A DNA stretch of 35,882 nt from Ruminococcaceae bacterium UBA1375. GTDB taxonomy: Bacteria > Bacillota > Clostridia > Oscillospirales > Ruminococcaceae. The DNA is taken from positions 1-35,882 of the forward strand of contig DBRF01000003.1 of the NCBI GenBank assembly GCA_002305795.1, written 5' to 3'. A program made the translations under genes and the position numbers. Positions 8,440 through 16,360 of this stretch are shown in pieces. Positions within the stretch are counted from its first letter, which is position 1; the number at the start of each line of letters is the position of its first letter. The notes under the pieces are model-generated. The model did no database searches, was not told the origin of the DNA, and saw only the letters and a list, made by a program, of their open reading frames with translations.

Positions 8440-8615
8440 TATTTTTTGTCCTCCTCATCAGGGGGAAACGTATGCCATGCTGAAGGTTTTTGCCGGCGTG
8501 TCAACAGCTTTTTGATTTGCTTCCATATTGTTTCGATAAAATGAAACCACAGATTACCAAATATCAATACCGCCAAAAGAAACAGCAGGATCGCTCCGAT
8601 TTCTCCAAATGGCAT
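8439..8615 (-). CDS. Small single-pass membrane protein
   Basis: A 58-residue protein with one hydrophobic helix near the N terminus (IGAILLFLLAVLIFGNLWF), followed by a basic stretch (KQIKKLLTRRQK) and an acidic tail. The positive charges after the helix suggest an outside-in orientation. The ATG at 8615 is preferred: GTGAGGG lies 6 bases upstream, just behind the previous gene's stop. A TTG seven codons earlier lies inside that gene. It is coupled to the DUF1266 gene downstream. Its function is not known; it may anchor a neighbour to the membrane. Confidence 0.7.
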   Translation of the reverse strand: MPFGEIGAILLFLLAVLIFGNLWFHFIETIWKQIKKLLTRRQKPSAWHTFPPDEEDKK

Positions 8616-8622
8616 TATTCCC

Positions 8623-9108
8623 TCACTTTGTTGCAAACCGGTTCATAAAGAAGTCGGTAAAAGCGGCCAACTCCTCGTCCTGTGAAACATAGACGTACCG
8701 TGTTTCGTCATCCAGCCAATCATAGGCATTGATACCCACATACCTTTTCTTGTCTGGGTAAATGATGAACGCATCGGTAGGGTACTTGTTGCGATAGGCT
8801 TTCAAAATTTCAGAGCGGCGATAGTAGGTGGGATCGCCGCAGCCGGAAAGATCCGGTACCGTGGGAACCACTACAATCGTTTGACTGGCTTCGTTCCAGC
8901 CCACAATTAAATTTCCGATTTTTGTTTTACTTCCATGAACAAATCCATAATTGAAACGGCTTACATCCTCGGTATATCCGAAAATCAGTCTATAATTGTC
9001 CCCGCCTTCAACCACCTGATTAAATAGAGCACGCATTTTCTTTGCATTTCCATTGCTCTTTTCCATATCAATTTCCGGCCCTTGAAACAACCTGCTGAAA
9101 AAACCCAT
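8623..9108 (-). CDS. Hypothetical protein (161 aa) in the DUF1266 cluster
   Basis: A 161-residue soluble protein that I do not recognise. It is rich in aromatic residues and predicted beta strands in the second half (NLIVGWNEASQTIVVVPTVP, AFIIYPDKKRYVGIN), with a short amphipathic N terminus (MGFFSRLFQG) that resembles a peripheral membrane-association helix. It sits 7 bases before the small membrane protein and 48 bases after the Tdi1-like gene, on the same strand and with the same low GC, so it is probably cotranscribed. The start ATG at 9108 has an AGGAGG site close upstream. Small size and neighbours fit an immunity or accessory protein, but nothing in the sequence proves it. Confidence 0.75.
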   Translation of the reverse strand: MGFFSRLFQGPEIDMEKSNGNAKKMRALFNQVVEGGDNYRLIFGYTEDVSRFNYGFVHGSKTKIGNLIVGWNEASQTIVVVPTVPDLSGCGDPTYYRRSEILKAYRNKYPTDAFIIYPDKKRYVGINAYDWLDDETRYVYVSQDEELAAFTDFFMNRFATK

Positions 9109-9156
9109 GCTTTTTTCCTCCTGACTATTTAATTTGGAAAGGGAACGGCGATCAAT

Positions 9157-10074
9157 TTATTCCTTCGACAAAACGCACTGCATCTCTGCCAGACTCAGGC
9201 CGCGGATCAAGAGGTAGTCACCTCTTGTTTCTAAAATGTAAGGTTGCAGCCGTTGCAAGGCTTTGTGATACTCCAAAAAGCCCAGGTTTTCCTCTTGTGT
9301 TAAGCTGAAAAAAGTCAGCGCCCACAGCGAAACCGTTTCTCCTTCCATTTCGTATAGCGTTTCTGGCGCCACTGGCAGGATGGTATCCACAGTTTCCGAA
9401 AAGGTAAAGCTAACCATTAAACCACCGTTTTCCAATTCAAATACATTGGGGTTGGCTTCATAGGCTTGGGACCACATATCATTAGATTCTGTGTTGTCAG
9501 AATTGTCCGTTCCCATTTCAAATAACAAGTGTTGGTGAACAACGGCATTTCCTTTTTTGATGTATTGAATGGATTCGGCTCCGCCAAATGCCAAAGCCGG
9601 GGCAAAGAAAAAGATTTCATTTTCTGCAAGGCTGCCATGCTTAACAGATGCCTGTTGGAATAAGTCCACTGGCAAAAATTGTTCCGCAAAGGGTTCAGCG
9701 GGAAGGATGTGCTCAAAAAAATCGGAAAAACCGGTGGAAAAGCTGCCCGACCTGCGGTAGTGAATATCAAGAAGACATATATCGTCGGCGGTTTCAGATA
9801 GTTTGCGGTAAATAAAAAGCGTTCCGAATCCGGTCATCAAAATGGGGAAACAATCTTCCTGCTGCCCCAGCCAAAGTGTGAGCGTATCAACATAATCCGT
9901 AGGATCTATTATTTTCAGCAATCCCCCGCCATAGTTTCCGAAGCCATATTTCTTCCAAAAGGCAAGGAGTTCTTCAGGCAGCTTCCCTTGAAATTGCGCC
10001 AGCTTTTCAGCGGTTGGCTTTCGCAAGTCATTCCCTGGTGGATATTTGTTTAAAAACAGATCAAATACCTTCAT
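9157..10074 (-). CDS. GAD-like/Tdi1-like immunity-type protein
   Basis: A 305-residue soluble protein. The N-terminal half reads like the GAD-like domain joined to a DUF1851/Tdi1 C-terminal domain: KLAQFQGKLPEELLAFWKKYGFGNYGGGLLKIIDP, then ILMTGFGTLFIYR and FSDFFEHILP. Proteins of this type include immunity proteins to secreted DNase or ADP-ribosyl-type toxins. The second half (about 180-305) repeats a similar strand-rich layout and may be a divergent second copy. The start is placed at 10074, where AAAGGAGA lies 9 bases upstream; an upstream in-frame start at 10134 has no ribosome site. It is the first gene of the minus-strand run. No cognate toxin gene is visible in the window. Family assignment is moderate confidence. 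Confidence 0.65.
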   Translation of the reverse strand: MKVFDLFLNKYPPGNDLRKPTAEKLAQFQGKLPEELLAFWKKYGFGNYGGGLLKIIDPTDYVDTLTLWLGQQEDCFPILMTGFGTLFIYRKLSETADDICLLDIHYRRSGSFSTGFSDFFEHILPAEPFAEQFLPVDLFQQASVKHGSLAENEIFFFAPALAFGGAESIQYIKKGNAVVHQHLLFEMGTDNSDNTESNDMWSQAYEANPNVFELENGGLMVSFTFSETVDTILPVAPETLYEMEGETVSLWALTFFSLTQEENLGFLEYHKALQRLQPYILETRGDYLLIRGLSLAEMQCVLSKE

Positions 10075-10159
10075 CGTGGATTCTCCTTTGCTTGTTTTTC
10101 GTTCTTCTAACCATAAAATAAAAATAAATTTCAAGAATTGTTTTTATTTTGAGTCGAGT

Positions 10160-10206
10160 AAAATCCGTCTGAATATGACCTGATACATAATATCCGGACG
10201 GATTTT
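10160..10206 (-). terminator. Terminator after the TetR gene
   Basis: A 10-bp stem (10160-10169 with 10197-10206) with a partly self-pairing 27-base loop lies just past the TetR stop, and the minus strand continues with GACGGATTTTACT. It separates the TetR gene from the four-gene minus-strand run downstream of it. Confidence 0.65.
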
Positions 10207-10219
10207 TCCTTTCCACTCA

Positions 10220-10840
10220 TTAAGGCGTGGGATCTGTTTTCAATTTTTCCAAGGCATCCACAATCGCATTCAGTTGAAAATCAACCGTTTCGTCAGCGGC
10301 TTCAGGCACAAACAAGGGAAGCGTATCGGGAATCGCTCTGCGTATCACCATTGCGGTCAAACTTAAATTTGTAAATAGATTGATCCTTGCCGCATCTGCC
10401 CTGATTCCGAAGTTTTTTAAAATTTCTCCAAAAAGGCGAAGTTGCTTTTGGCGGAACACTTGATAGCTTTCCTTGGACAGGCGCTTGAAAATGAGCTGCT
10501 GTTCTTCGATAGTTAAAACAGCAATTCCATTTTTTATTCCGTAACAACAGGCGTGGAGAAATTGCTTTACTGCGTCACGCCAGCTTAAAGCAGGATCGGC
10601 CATTAAAGTTTGTACATACTTAATGATTTTGGGCTGTTGTAAGTAAAGTGTTTCAACAATTAAATCTTCTTTCGTTGCGAAAAAAGAGTAGAAGAAAGTT
10701 CGTGAAATGCCTACTTTTTTATACACCTGCTCTACGGTTGTGTGCTGTATGCCTTGTTTTGCCATCAGTTCAAGCCCAACTGTTATCAACGCCGTTTTGA
10801 TACGAGCTCGATCTTCTTCAGAATAAGCAACTTTGGGCAA
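10220..10840 (-). CDS. TetR/AcrR-family transcriptional regulator
   Basis: A 206-residue regulator. The N-terminal TetR helix-turn-helix is clear: IKTALITVGLELMAKQGIQ, then TTVEQVYKKVGISRTFFYSFF with the typical YxxFxxKEDL ending (ATKEDLIVETL). The remaining 150 residues are the helical ligand-binding and dimerisation domain. I place the start at the TTG at 10840, because a strong AGGAGGTGA lies just upstream; the first in-frame ATG lies further inside the fold. It heads the low-GC minus-strand island and may control the run that follows its terminator, or itself. The ligand is unknown. Confidence 0.88.
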   Translation of the reverse strand: MPKVAYSEEDRARIKTALITVGLELMAKQGIQHTTVEQVYKKVGISRTFFYSFFATKEDLIVETLYLQQPKIIKYVQTLMADPALSWRDAVKQFLHACCYGIKNGIAVLTIEEQQLIFKRLSKESYQVFRQKQLRLFGEILKNFGIRADAARINLFTNLSLTAMVIRRAIPDTLPLFVPEAADETVDFQLNAIVDALEKLKTDPTP

Positions 10841-11249
10841 TTCATCACCTCCTAAAAATAAAAACAAATCTTGAATGTTGACTTTATTTTACCACATTGA
10901 ATGAAATAATGCAAGGGGAAAATAGGAAAGTGCTGACAATTTTGCACAATGATATTGCCGGAGACTGCACATCTTGGCAAGCAGGGCAGGTACGGTTCCA
11001 CTTGCCTGTTTTTCCAATTCTGCCTTGGGGCCATTTTCGCTTTTGGCCCTTTAGGCCCTTTCCGTGGTTTGGCGTCAAACTGGCGCACAGCCTTGAATTT
11101 CCATCCTTTTCCCACCTTGATTTTGCAAGTCAACCCATCTTATCCTGCAAAATTCACTTTTCTATTTGGGAAACTTCCGGGAAAAACCGGTTTTCCCTGC
11201 ATGAATGTGAGCAAAATGTTTCCAAAATGAAAATAATGCCAGAGAAGGA
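10841..11249. other. Non-coding stretch between TetR gene and pckG promoter
   Basis: This 400-base stretch separates divergent genes. A minus-strand TTG-initiated frame (10852-11133, lysine-rich) has no good ribosome site and is not called. One near-perfect palindrome, GGGAAAA / TTTTCCC around CCGG (11179-11197), sits about 90 bases upstream of the expected pckG start and could be an operator. Nothing else is recognised. Confidence 0.4.
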
Positions 11250-11278
11250 TTGATTCTTTCCTGCAAATTGTCTATAAT
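11250..11278 (+). promoter_or_regulatory. pckG: Promoter of pckG
   Basis: TTGATT (11250-11255) and consensus TATAAT (11273-11278) are 17 bases apart, giving a predicted start near 11285. Confidence 0.8.
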
Positions 11279-11287
11279 AAGGGAGTA

Positions 11288-11306
11288 CGCAAATCCTGTA
11301 TTTGCG
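11288..11306. promoter_or_regulatory. Palindrome at the pckG transcription start (candidate operator)
   Basis: CGCAAAT and ATTTGCG form a perfect 7-bp inverted repeat around a 5-base spacer, covering roughly +4 to +22 of the pckG transcript. A protein bound here would block transcription initiation. It does not match a cre consensus that I can recognise. Confidence 0.45.
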
Positions 11307-11336
11307 CAGATACGATTGTAAAGGAGTTAAGGTACC

Positions 11337-13115
11337 ATGCTGACGAATAACCAAAATGTTCTCAAGTGGGTAGATGAAATGGTAGCCCTCTGCAAACCGG
11401 ATAAAGTGGAGTGGATCGACGGAAGCGAAGCCCAGCTGAAGGCCCTTCGGGACGAAGCCATCGCCACCGGCGAAATGGAAGCCCTCAATGAGGAAAAACT
11501 TCCCGGCTGCCTGCTGCACCGCACCAAGCCCAACGACGTAGCCCGGGTGGAGGGACGGACTTTCATCTGCTCCCGCAAAGAAGAGGACGCCGGTCCCACC
11601 AACAACTGGTGCGACCCCAAAGAAATGTACGCCAAGCTGACCCCCATGTATGACGGTGTCATGAAGGGACGGACCATGTATGTGATTCCCTATTCCATGG
11701 GCCCCATCGGTTCCCCCTTGGCAAAAGTCGGCGTGGAGCTGACTGACTCCATCTATGTGGTTTTGAATATGGACATCATGACCCGGATGGGCGCACAGGC
11801 TTTTGAAAACCTGGGCGACACCAGCAATGACTTCGTCCGCGGCCTGCACTCCAAGGCAGACGTGGACCCGGAAAACCGCTACATTGTCCAGTTTCCGGAA
11901 GACAACACCATCTGGAGCATCAACTCCGCTTACGGCGGAAACGTGCTGCTGGGCAAGAAGTGCTTTGCGCTGCGGATTGCTTCCTACCAGGGCAAGAACG
12001 AAGGCTGGATGGCGGAACACATGCTGATTTTGGGCCTGGAAAATCCCCAGGGCGAAGTCACCTATATCACCGCCGCCTTCCCCTCTGCCTGCGGCAAGAC
12101 CAACCTGGCCATGCTGGTGCCTCCGGAAATCTACCGCAAGCAGGGTTACAAAGTTTGGACTGTTGGCGACGACATCGCCTGGCTGAAGCCCGGTGAGGAC
12201 GGACGGCTGTACGCCATCAACCCGGAAAACGGCTTCTTCGGCGTGGCTCCCGGCACCAACGAAAAGAGCAACCCCAACGCCCTGGCTTCTACTAAGAAGA
12301 ACACCATCTTCACCAACGTAGCCCACAATTTGGACGACAACACCGTTTGGTGGGAAGGTCTGGACAAGAATCCTCCGGAAAACGCCATCGACTGGATGGG
12401 CCGTCCCTGGAACGGCAAGGAAAGCACCGAAAAGGGCGCCCACCCCAACTCCCGGTTCACCGCTCCGGCCGAAAACTGCCCCTGCATCAGCCCTGAGTTC
12501 AACAACCCCAAGGGTGTGCCGATCTCCGCTATGATCTTCGGCGGCCGTCGGGCCAAGACCGCTCCCCTGGTGTACCAGTCCTTTGACTGGAAGCACGGCG
12601 TGTTCGTGGGCTCCACCATGGCCAGCGAAACCACCGCTGCCGCTACCGGCGCCGTGGGCGTGGTTCGCCGTGACCCCATGGCCATGCTGCCCTTCTGCGG
12701 CTACCATATGGGCGACTACTTCGCACACTGGCTGGAAATGGGCGAAAAGCTGGGGGATAAGGCTCCCAAAATCTTCAACGTCAACTGGTTCCGCACCGAC
12801 GATGAAGGTCATTTCATTTGGCCCGGTTTCGGCGACAATATGCGGGTGCTGATGTGGATTGCGGCCCGCTGCAAGGGTGAAGTGGACGCCAACGTCACTC
12901 CTCTGGGTTATGAACCCAAGCCGGAAGACATCAATATCGAAGGCCTGGATGACATCACGCTGGACACTGTAAAGGGTCTGCTGGACGTGGACGTGAACCT
13001 GTGGAAGGAAGAAGTGGCCGGCATTAAGGAATTCTATGCCAAATTCGGCGATAAGCTGCCTGCGGAACTGAACAACCAACTGGCTGCTTTGGAAGACCGT
13101 CTGAACAAGGCGTAA
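11337..13115 (+). CDS. pckG: Phosphoenolpyruvate carboxykinase (GTP)
   Basis: A 592-residue GTP-type PEP carboxykinase, which interconverts oxaloacetate plus GTP and PEP plus CO2 plus GDP at the cytosolic link between glycolysis and C4 acids. The kinase-1a P-loop with the family's reactive cysteine is PSACGKTN at 249-256 (C252), and the kinase-2 metal-binding segment is DDIAW at 278-282. The GTP-binding carboxy region contains SFDWKHGVFVGS and PFCGYHMGDYF. The length is normal for the GTP family; the ATP-type enzyme is unrelated in sequence. In anaerobic Clostridia it often runs in the PEP-carboxylating direction during fermentation. It has its own promoter, a palindrome at the transcription start and a strong terminator, so it is monocistronic. 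Confidence 0.97.
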   Translation: MLTNNQNVLKWVDEMVALCKPDKVEWIDGSEAQLKALRDEAIATGEMEALNEEKLPGCLLHRTKPNDVARVEGRTFICSRKEEDAGPTNNWCDPKEMYAKLTPMYDGVMKGRTMYVIPYSMGPIGSPLAKVGVELTDSIYVVLNMDIMTRMGAQAFENLGDTSNDFVRGLHSKADVDPENRYIVQFPEDNTIWSINSAYGGNVLLGKKCFALRIASYQGKNEGWMAEHMLILGLENPQGEVTYITAAFPSACGKTNLAMLVPPEIYRKQGYKVWTVGDDIAWLKPGEDGRLYAINPENGFFGVAPGTNEKSNPNALASTKKNTIFTNVAHNLDDNTVWWEGLDKNPPENAIDWMGRPWNGKESTEKGAHPNSRFTAPAENCPCISPEFNNPKGVPISAMIFGGRRAKTAPLVYQSFDWKHGVFVGSTMASETTAAATGAVGVVRRDPMAMLPFCGYHMGDYFAHWLEMGEKLGDKAPKIFNVNWFRTDDEGHFIWPGFGDNMRVLMWIAARCKGEVDANVTPLGYEPKPEDINIEGLDDITLDTVKGLLDVDVNLWKEEVAGIKEFYAKFGDKLPAELNNQLAALEDRLNKA

Positions 13116-13150
13116 TCCAAAAGGAATTCCAAAACCTTGAACGAAAAGAA

Positions 13151-13182
13151 GCAGGAGCGTTTCGGCGTTCCTGCTCTTTTTA
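13151..13182 (+). terminator. Terminator of pckG
   Basis: A 9-bp stem (13151-13159 with 13166-13174, one wobble) with a 6-base loop is followed by TCTTTTTAT. Confidence 0.85.
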
Positions 13183-13192
13183 TAATGAATCG

Positions 13193-13376
13193 TGAAGAGT
13201 GAATAATGAATCATTATGGTTGATTCTCCCTGCGGTGGAATCTTCATCAAAAGAAAAATTCTTCCTTATGTTTCAATAATTTAAAATTTTTCTTGCTTTT
13301 GTGGAAAATACCTTTTCCTTGTTTTCCGATGGAAGATTTGGCGTCAGCCAAATCAACCTGAATTATTCACTCTTCA
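13193..13376. repeat. MITE-like palindromic element between pckG and mutY
   Basis: A 184-bp element bounded by 15-bp terminal inverted repeats, TGAAGAGTGAATAAT (13193-13207) and its complement (13362-13376). Further matching arms lie inside: GGTTGATT (13218-13225) with AATCAACC (13351-13358), and AATCTTCATC (13239-13248) with GATGGAAGATT (13328-13338). The centre is AT-rich and can also pair. It has no coding capacity. It starts directly after the pckG terminator and ends about 30 bases before the mutY start. Whether it duplicated a target site is unclear from this copy. Confidence 0.7.
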
Positions 13377-13405
13377 TTTTTCAATTTATTTGCGGGAGGA
13401 AGTCT

Positions 13406-14497
13406 ATGCCCAATCAAATTGCGTCCTTGGTCCGGCCCTTGCTGGACTGGTTTTCCGCCTGCCAGCGGATTCTGCCCTGGCGGGAAAATCAAGACCCGTA
13501 CCGGATATGGGTCAGTGAGATCATGCTCCAGCAGACCCGGGTGGAGGCGGTGATTCCCTACTACCACCGGTTCTTGCAGCGCTTGCCTAACATCCAAGCC
13601 CTGGCGGACTGTCCGGAAGAGGAGCTGCTCAAGCTCTGGGAGGGACTGGGGTACTACAACCGGGTGCGGAATCTGCAGAAGGCCGCCAAGGTGATGGTGG
13701 AGGAGTACGGGGGAGAGTTCCCCCGGACCTGGGAGCAGGTGCGCTCCCTGCCCAGTATCGGGGACTACACCGCCGGAGCCATCTGCTCCATTGCCTTTGA
13801 CCAGCCCACCCCAGCCGTAGACGGCAACGTGCTGCGGGTGCTCAGCCGCATCACCGACGACCACCGGGACGTGACCCAAAATGCCGTGAAGCAGGACTTT
13901 ACCGAACAGCTGCGGCAGGTGTACCCCCAGGGCCGCTGCGGGGACTTCACCCAAAGCCTCATGGAGCTGGGAGCCATTGTCTGCCTGCCCAATGGAATGC
14001 CATTGTGCGACAAATGCCCGGTGCGGGAAATGTGCCTGGGCTATGAGAGAAACACCTTTTTGGAGCTGCCGGTAAAGCCCCCCAAAAAGGCCCGGCGGAA
14101 GGAACAGCGCACCATCTTGATTCTGTCCTGTCAGGGGAAGTACGCCCTGCAAAAGCGGCCGGACAAGGGTCTGCTGGCAGGGCTTTGGGAGTTTCCCAAC
14201 CTGGAGGGGAAGTACACCAAATCCCAGCTGTCCGCCTGGCTGAAAGAGCAGGGGATGGAGCCTTTGGAAATCACCGCCGGGGAAAAGGCGGTACACATTT
14301 TTTCCCACATCGAATGGCAGATGAGCAGCTTTCACATCCGCCTGGCCCGCCCCGCCCCTGAGTACACCTGGGCGGATCGGAAGGAGTTGGCGGAAATCTA
14401 TTCTCTGCCCAGCGCCTACAACGCCTTTTTGGGGCCGATTTTGCGGGGAGAAGGGCAACAGACCACCTTCACCGGCCTGCTGGACGGGGAGGAATGA
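13406..14497 (+). CDS. mutY: A/G-specific adenine glycosylase
   Basis: A 363-residue base-excision repair enzyme that removes adenine mispaired with 8-oxoguanine. Catalytic E38 lies in SEIMLQQT and D139 in PAVDGNV, after the helix-hairpin-helix LPSIGDYTAGAI (near 115-126). The iron-sulfur ligands are C193, C201, C204 and C210; the first spacing is one residue longer than the usual C-X6-C. The C-terminal NUDIX-like domain that reads 8-oxoG begins near residue 235 (QRTILILSCQGKYALQKR). The ATG at 13406 has GGGAGGA 6 bases upstream; frames that read further upstream run through the repeat element and are not credible. A promoter is not obvious and may be supplied by the AT-rich repeat. Confidence 0.95.
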   Translation: MPNQIASLVRPLLDWFSACQRILPWRENQDPYRIWVSEIMLQQTRVEAVIPYYHRFLQRLPNIQALADCPEEELLKLWEGLGYYNRVRNLQKAAKVMVEEYGGEFPRTWEQVRSLPSIGDYTAGAICSIAFDQPTPAVDGNVLRVLSRITDDHRDVTQNAVKQDFTEQLRQVYPQGRCGDFTQSLMELGAIVCLPNGMPLCDKCPVREMCLGYERNTFLELPVKPPKKARRKEQRTILILSCQGKYALQKRPDKGLLAGLWEFPNLEGKYTKSQLSAWLKEQGMEPLEITAGEKAVHIFSHIEWQMSSFHIRLARPAPEYTWADRKELAEIYSLPSAYNAFLGPILRGEGQQTTFTGLLDGEE

Positions 14498-14555
14498 TTT
14501 GCCATTTGGAAAAACACCGGCTTTGATGACTGCGTTAGATGCAAAGGAGAATTCT

Positions 14556-15197
14556 ATGCAGGTGGAAATTCGTCAAGAGCGCCCGGAAGAACGCCGGGCA
14601 GTGGAAACTTTGGTGCGGGATGCCTTTTGGAATCAGTATGCGCCGGGCTGCATGGAGCACTACCTGCTCCATATCCTGCGCAGCCATAACGACTTTGTCC
14701 CACCCCTGAATCTGGTAGCGGAACTGGAAGGGGAACCGGTGGGGCAGTGCGCCTGCGTCAAGGGGAAGCTCTGGGGGGACGACGGGGCGGTCTGCACCGT
14801 GCTGACTTTGGGGCCCATTGCCGTCCGCCCGGACTTCCAGAACCGGGGGATCGGGAAAATGCTGCTGGCCCGCACCGCAGAGATCGCCAAAGAGCTGGGG
14901 TACCCGGCCATTTTCCTCACCGGGGACCCGGCCTATTATGTCAGATACGGGTATCTGCCCGCGGAGCAGTTTGGCATCCGCAACGGGGAAAACTGCTATG
15001 CGGCGGCTTTGCAGGTGCTGCCCTTGAAAGAGGGCGCCCTGACCCCGGGACGGTATGAAGAAAGCGGGGCCTATCTGGTGAAAGAACAAGCCGCTCTGGA
15101 CTTTGACCGGCAGTTTCCGAAAAAAGAAACGCGGACGGGTACCCCTTCCCAGCTTCGGTTTTTGGAGCTGGCGGGCCGGGTGCGTCCGGCGAAGTAA
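14556..15197 (+). CDS. GNAT-family N-acetyltransferase (YhbS-like)
   Basis: A 213-residue acetyl-CoA-dependent acyltransferase. The acetyl-CoA-binding motif A is visible as LGPIAVRPDFQNRGIGKMLL (R/Q-x-x-G-x-G/A form), followed by the motif B segment GYPAIFLTGDPAYYVRYGYLP. The layout and length resemble the YhbS group, for which small-molecule or tRNA-linked substrates have been proposed; the substrate here cannot be read from sequence. The ATG at 14556 follows AAAGGAG by 8 bases; an upstream in-frame start would nearly abut mutY and lacks a site. It probably shares the mutY transcript, since only 58 bases separate them. Confidence 0.88.
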   Translation: MQVEIRQERPEERRAVETLVRDAFWNQYAPGCMEHYLLHILRSHNDFVPPLNLVAELEGEPVGQCACVKGKLWGDDGAVCTVLTLGPIAVRPDFQNRGIGKMLLARTAEIAKELGYPAIFLTGDPAYYVRYGYLPAEQFGIRNGENCYAAALQVLPLKEGALTPGRYEESGAYLVKEQAALDFDRQFPKKETRTGTPSQLRFLELAGRVRPAK

Positions 15198-15271
15198 GGT
15201 GGCGGCGGCCCACTTTCCCGGAAATTTTACCCAGATTTTACCTTTTCCCTCTGGCCTTGCTCCCCTTGGTT

Positions 15272-15280
15272 TGGTATACT
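15272..15280 (+). promoter_or_regulatory. Extended -10 promoter of the flavodoxin-domain gene
   Basis: TGGTATACT is an extended -10 element 40 bases before the ATG; the -35 region is poor. The start site would be near 15287, leaving a short leader with an AAAGGAG ribosome site. Confidence 0.5.
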
Positions 15281-15320
15281 GGATACAAACGAACCGGCTG
15301 GGCCGGAAAGGAGTAGACAG

Positions 15321-15851
15321 ATGGGACAGGGATTGATTTTAGTGCATTCTAAATATGGGGCCGCTCAAAAATACGCCGGGTGGCTGAAGGAAAAGACCGG
15401 CTTTCCGGTGCTGGAAGCAAAGCAGGCCGGCCGGGAACAACTGGCCCAGCCGGACACCATCATCCTCATGGGCGGGGTGTACGCTTCCGGCATTGGGGGC
15501 ATGGGGGTTCTGCGCAAGCACTGGGAGCTGCTGGACGGCAAAAAGCTGGCGGTGTTTGCGGTGGGGGCTTCCCCCTATGAGGAGGGCAACCTGACCCTGC
15601 TTAAGCAGCGCAACCTCCGCCCGCCTATGGAACAGGTACCCTGCTTTTACGGCCGGGGCATCTGGGACTTGCAGGTCATGAGCCTGGTGGACCGGACCAT
15701 GTGCAAATTGCTGCAAAAATCGGTGGCCAAAAAGCCGGAAGGGGAGTGCCAGTCCTGGGAACTGGCCCTGCGCCAAGCCGGGGAGAACCGGGCGGACTGG
15801 ACTCACCCGGACTATTTGCAGCCGGTATTGGAATGGTTGGAGAAAAACTAA
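15321..15851 (+). CDS. Flavodoxin-domain protein (HemG-like)
   Basis: A 176-residue protein with a flavodoxin fold. The N-terminal phosphate-binding loop is degenerate (LVHSKYGAAQKYAGWL), and the second FMN-contacting strand reads IILMGGVYASGIGG (near 49-62). The arrangement is that of the flavodoxin_5/HemG group, which includes the menaquinone-dependent protoporphyrinogen oxidase, but there is no haem-synthesis gene nearby. It may serve as a general FMN electron carrier or NAD(P)H-linked reductase partner. GTAGACAG follows an AAAGGAG site before the ATG. It is the last chromosomal gene before the repeat and terminator region that precedes the phage-like cluster. Confidence 0.8.
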   Translation: MGQGLILVHSKYGAAQKYAGWLKEKTGFPVLEAKQAGREQLAQPDTIILMGGVYASGIGGMGVLRKHWELLDGKKLAVFAVGASPYEEGNLTLLKQRNLRPPMEQVPCFYGRGIWDLQVMSLVDRTMCKLLQKSVAKKPEGECQSWELALRQAGENRADWTHPDYLQPVLEWLEKN

Positions 15852-15855
15852 AACA

Positions 15856-16072
15856 TAAAAGTTTTTGGTGAGAAACACGCCGAAGGCTTGTTTCGTTTTT
15901 CTGCAAAAAACTGGTGGGGTCGAATCCCACGCAGTGGATTCTAGGGGGCAAAGCCCCCCCCAAAGGAATTGTTTTTTAAATTTTTTTGTTTCGAGTTTAT
16001 TTTTCCAGATAAAATTGTGGAAAAAACAAGCCGGAATCCGCCCGCCCAACGGCGTAGAGCCGAGGGCGGGTC
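15856..16072. repeat. Composite dispersed repeat, copy A
   Basis: Modules shared with copy B (33343-33548): TAAAAGTTTTTGGTG at 15856-15870; a hairpin built on GAAACA and TGTTTC around CGCCGAAGGCT at 15872-15894; a GGGGGCAAAGCCCCC hairpin at 15944-15960; and a 42-base block at 16031-16072 that is identical in copy B and forms a CCCGCCC/GGGCGGG hairpin. The order of modules differs between the copies. The stretch is non-coding and occupies the gap after the flavodoxin-domain gene. Confidence 0.75.
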
Positions 16073-16109
16073 AATCCGGAAACATCGGAATCCTTTTTCA
16101 ATACACTGA

Positions 16110-16147
16110 CGTCTTTCGAGCCATCGAAGGGCGTTTTTTTATTTTGT
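16110..16147 (+). terminator. Terminator 1 upstream of the phage-like cluster
   Basis: A 10-bp stem with two wobbles (16110-16119 with 16124-16133) and a 4-base loop is followed by seven T residues and ATTTT. Confidence 0.85.
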
Positions 16148-16190
16148 CCGGAAGGGGCGGCGCTGCTTTCCGTTGGGGCGCTTGAATGGG

Positions 16191-16219
16191 GTTCCAGCAC
16201 GCTGGAACGGATTTTTTTT
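16191..16219 (+). terminator. Terminator 2 upstream of the phage-like cluster
   Basis: GTTCCAGC and GCTGGAAC (16191-16198 with 16201-16208) form a tight hairpin, followed by GGA and eight T residues. With terminator 1 it blocks read-through into the phage-like genes. Between it and the first gene (16220-16360) there is no convincing sigma-A promoter; a GAAAAA/TTTTTC inverted repeat lies near 16245-16265. Confidence 0.75.
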
Positions 16220-16360
16220 CGCCCGGGCAGATTGGACTGCACCTGAAAAAATCATGGTTTTTCTCTTAAAATCTTGCAAATCCAATTTATTTTTCGGAAA
16301 TTTGCCCTGTTTCGTGCCATTTTCCCCCCTTTTTTCCCTATGGGTGAAAGGGGGGATTCC

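Noticed and set aside
10852..11133. Minus-strand lysine-rich frame upstream of pckG
   Set aside because: It starts with TTG without a ribosome site and overlaps the TetR 5' region; not supported.
11154..13250. Very long antisense frame opposite pckG (698 codons)
   Set aside because: It is a GC-driven shadow of a certain gene; it is His/Gly/Val-rich and has no ribosome site of its own. The N-terminal part comes from the MITE-like repeat.
15914..15940. T-arm-like sequence (GTGGG loop GTCGAAT CCCAC) suggesting a tRNA 3' end or att site
   Set aside because: No anticodon arm, D arm or acceptor stem can be built upstream, and the segment belongs to the dispersed repeat.
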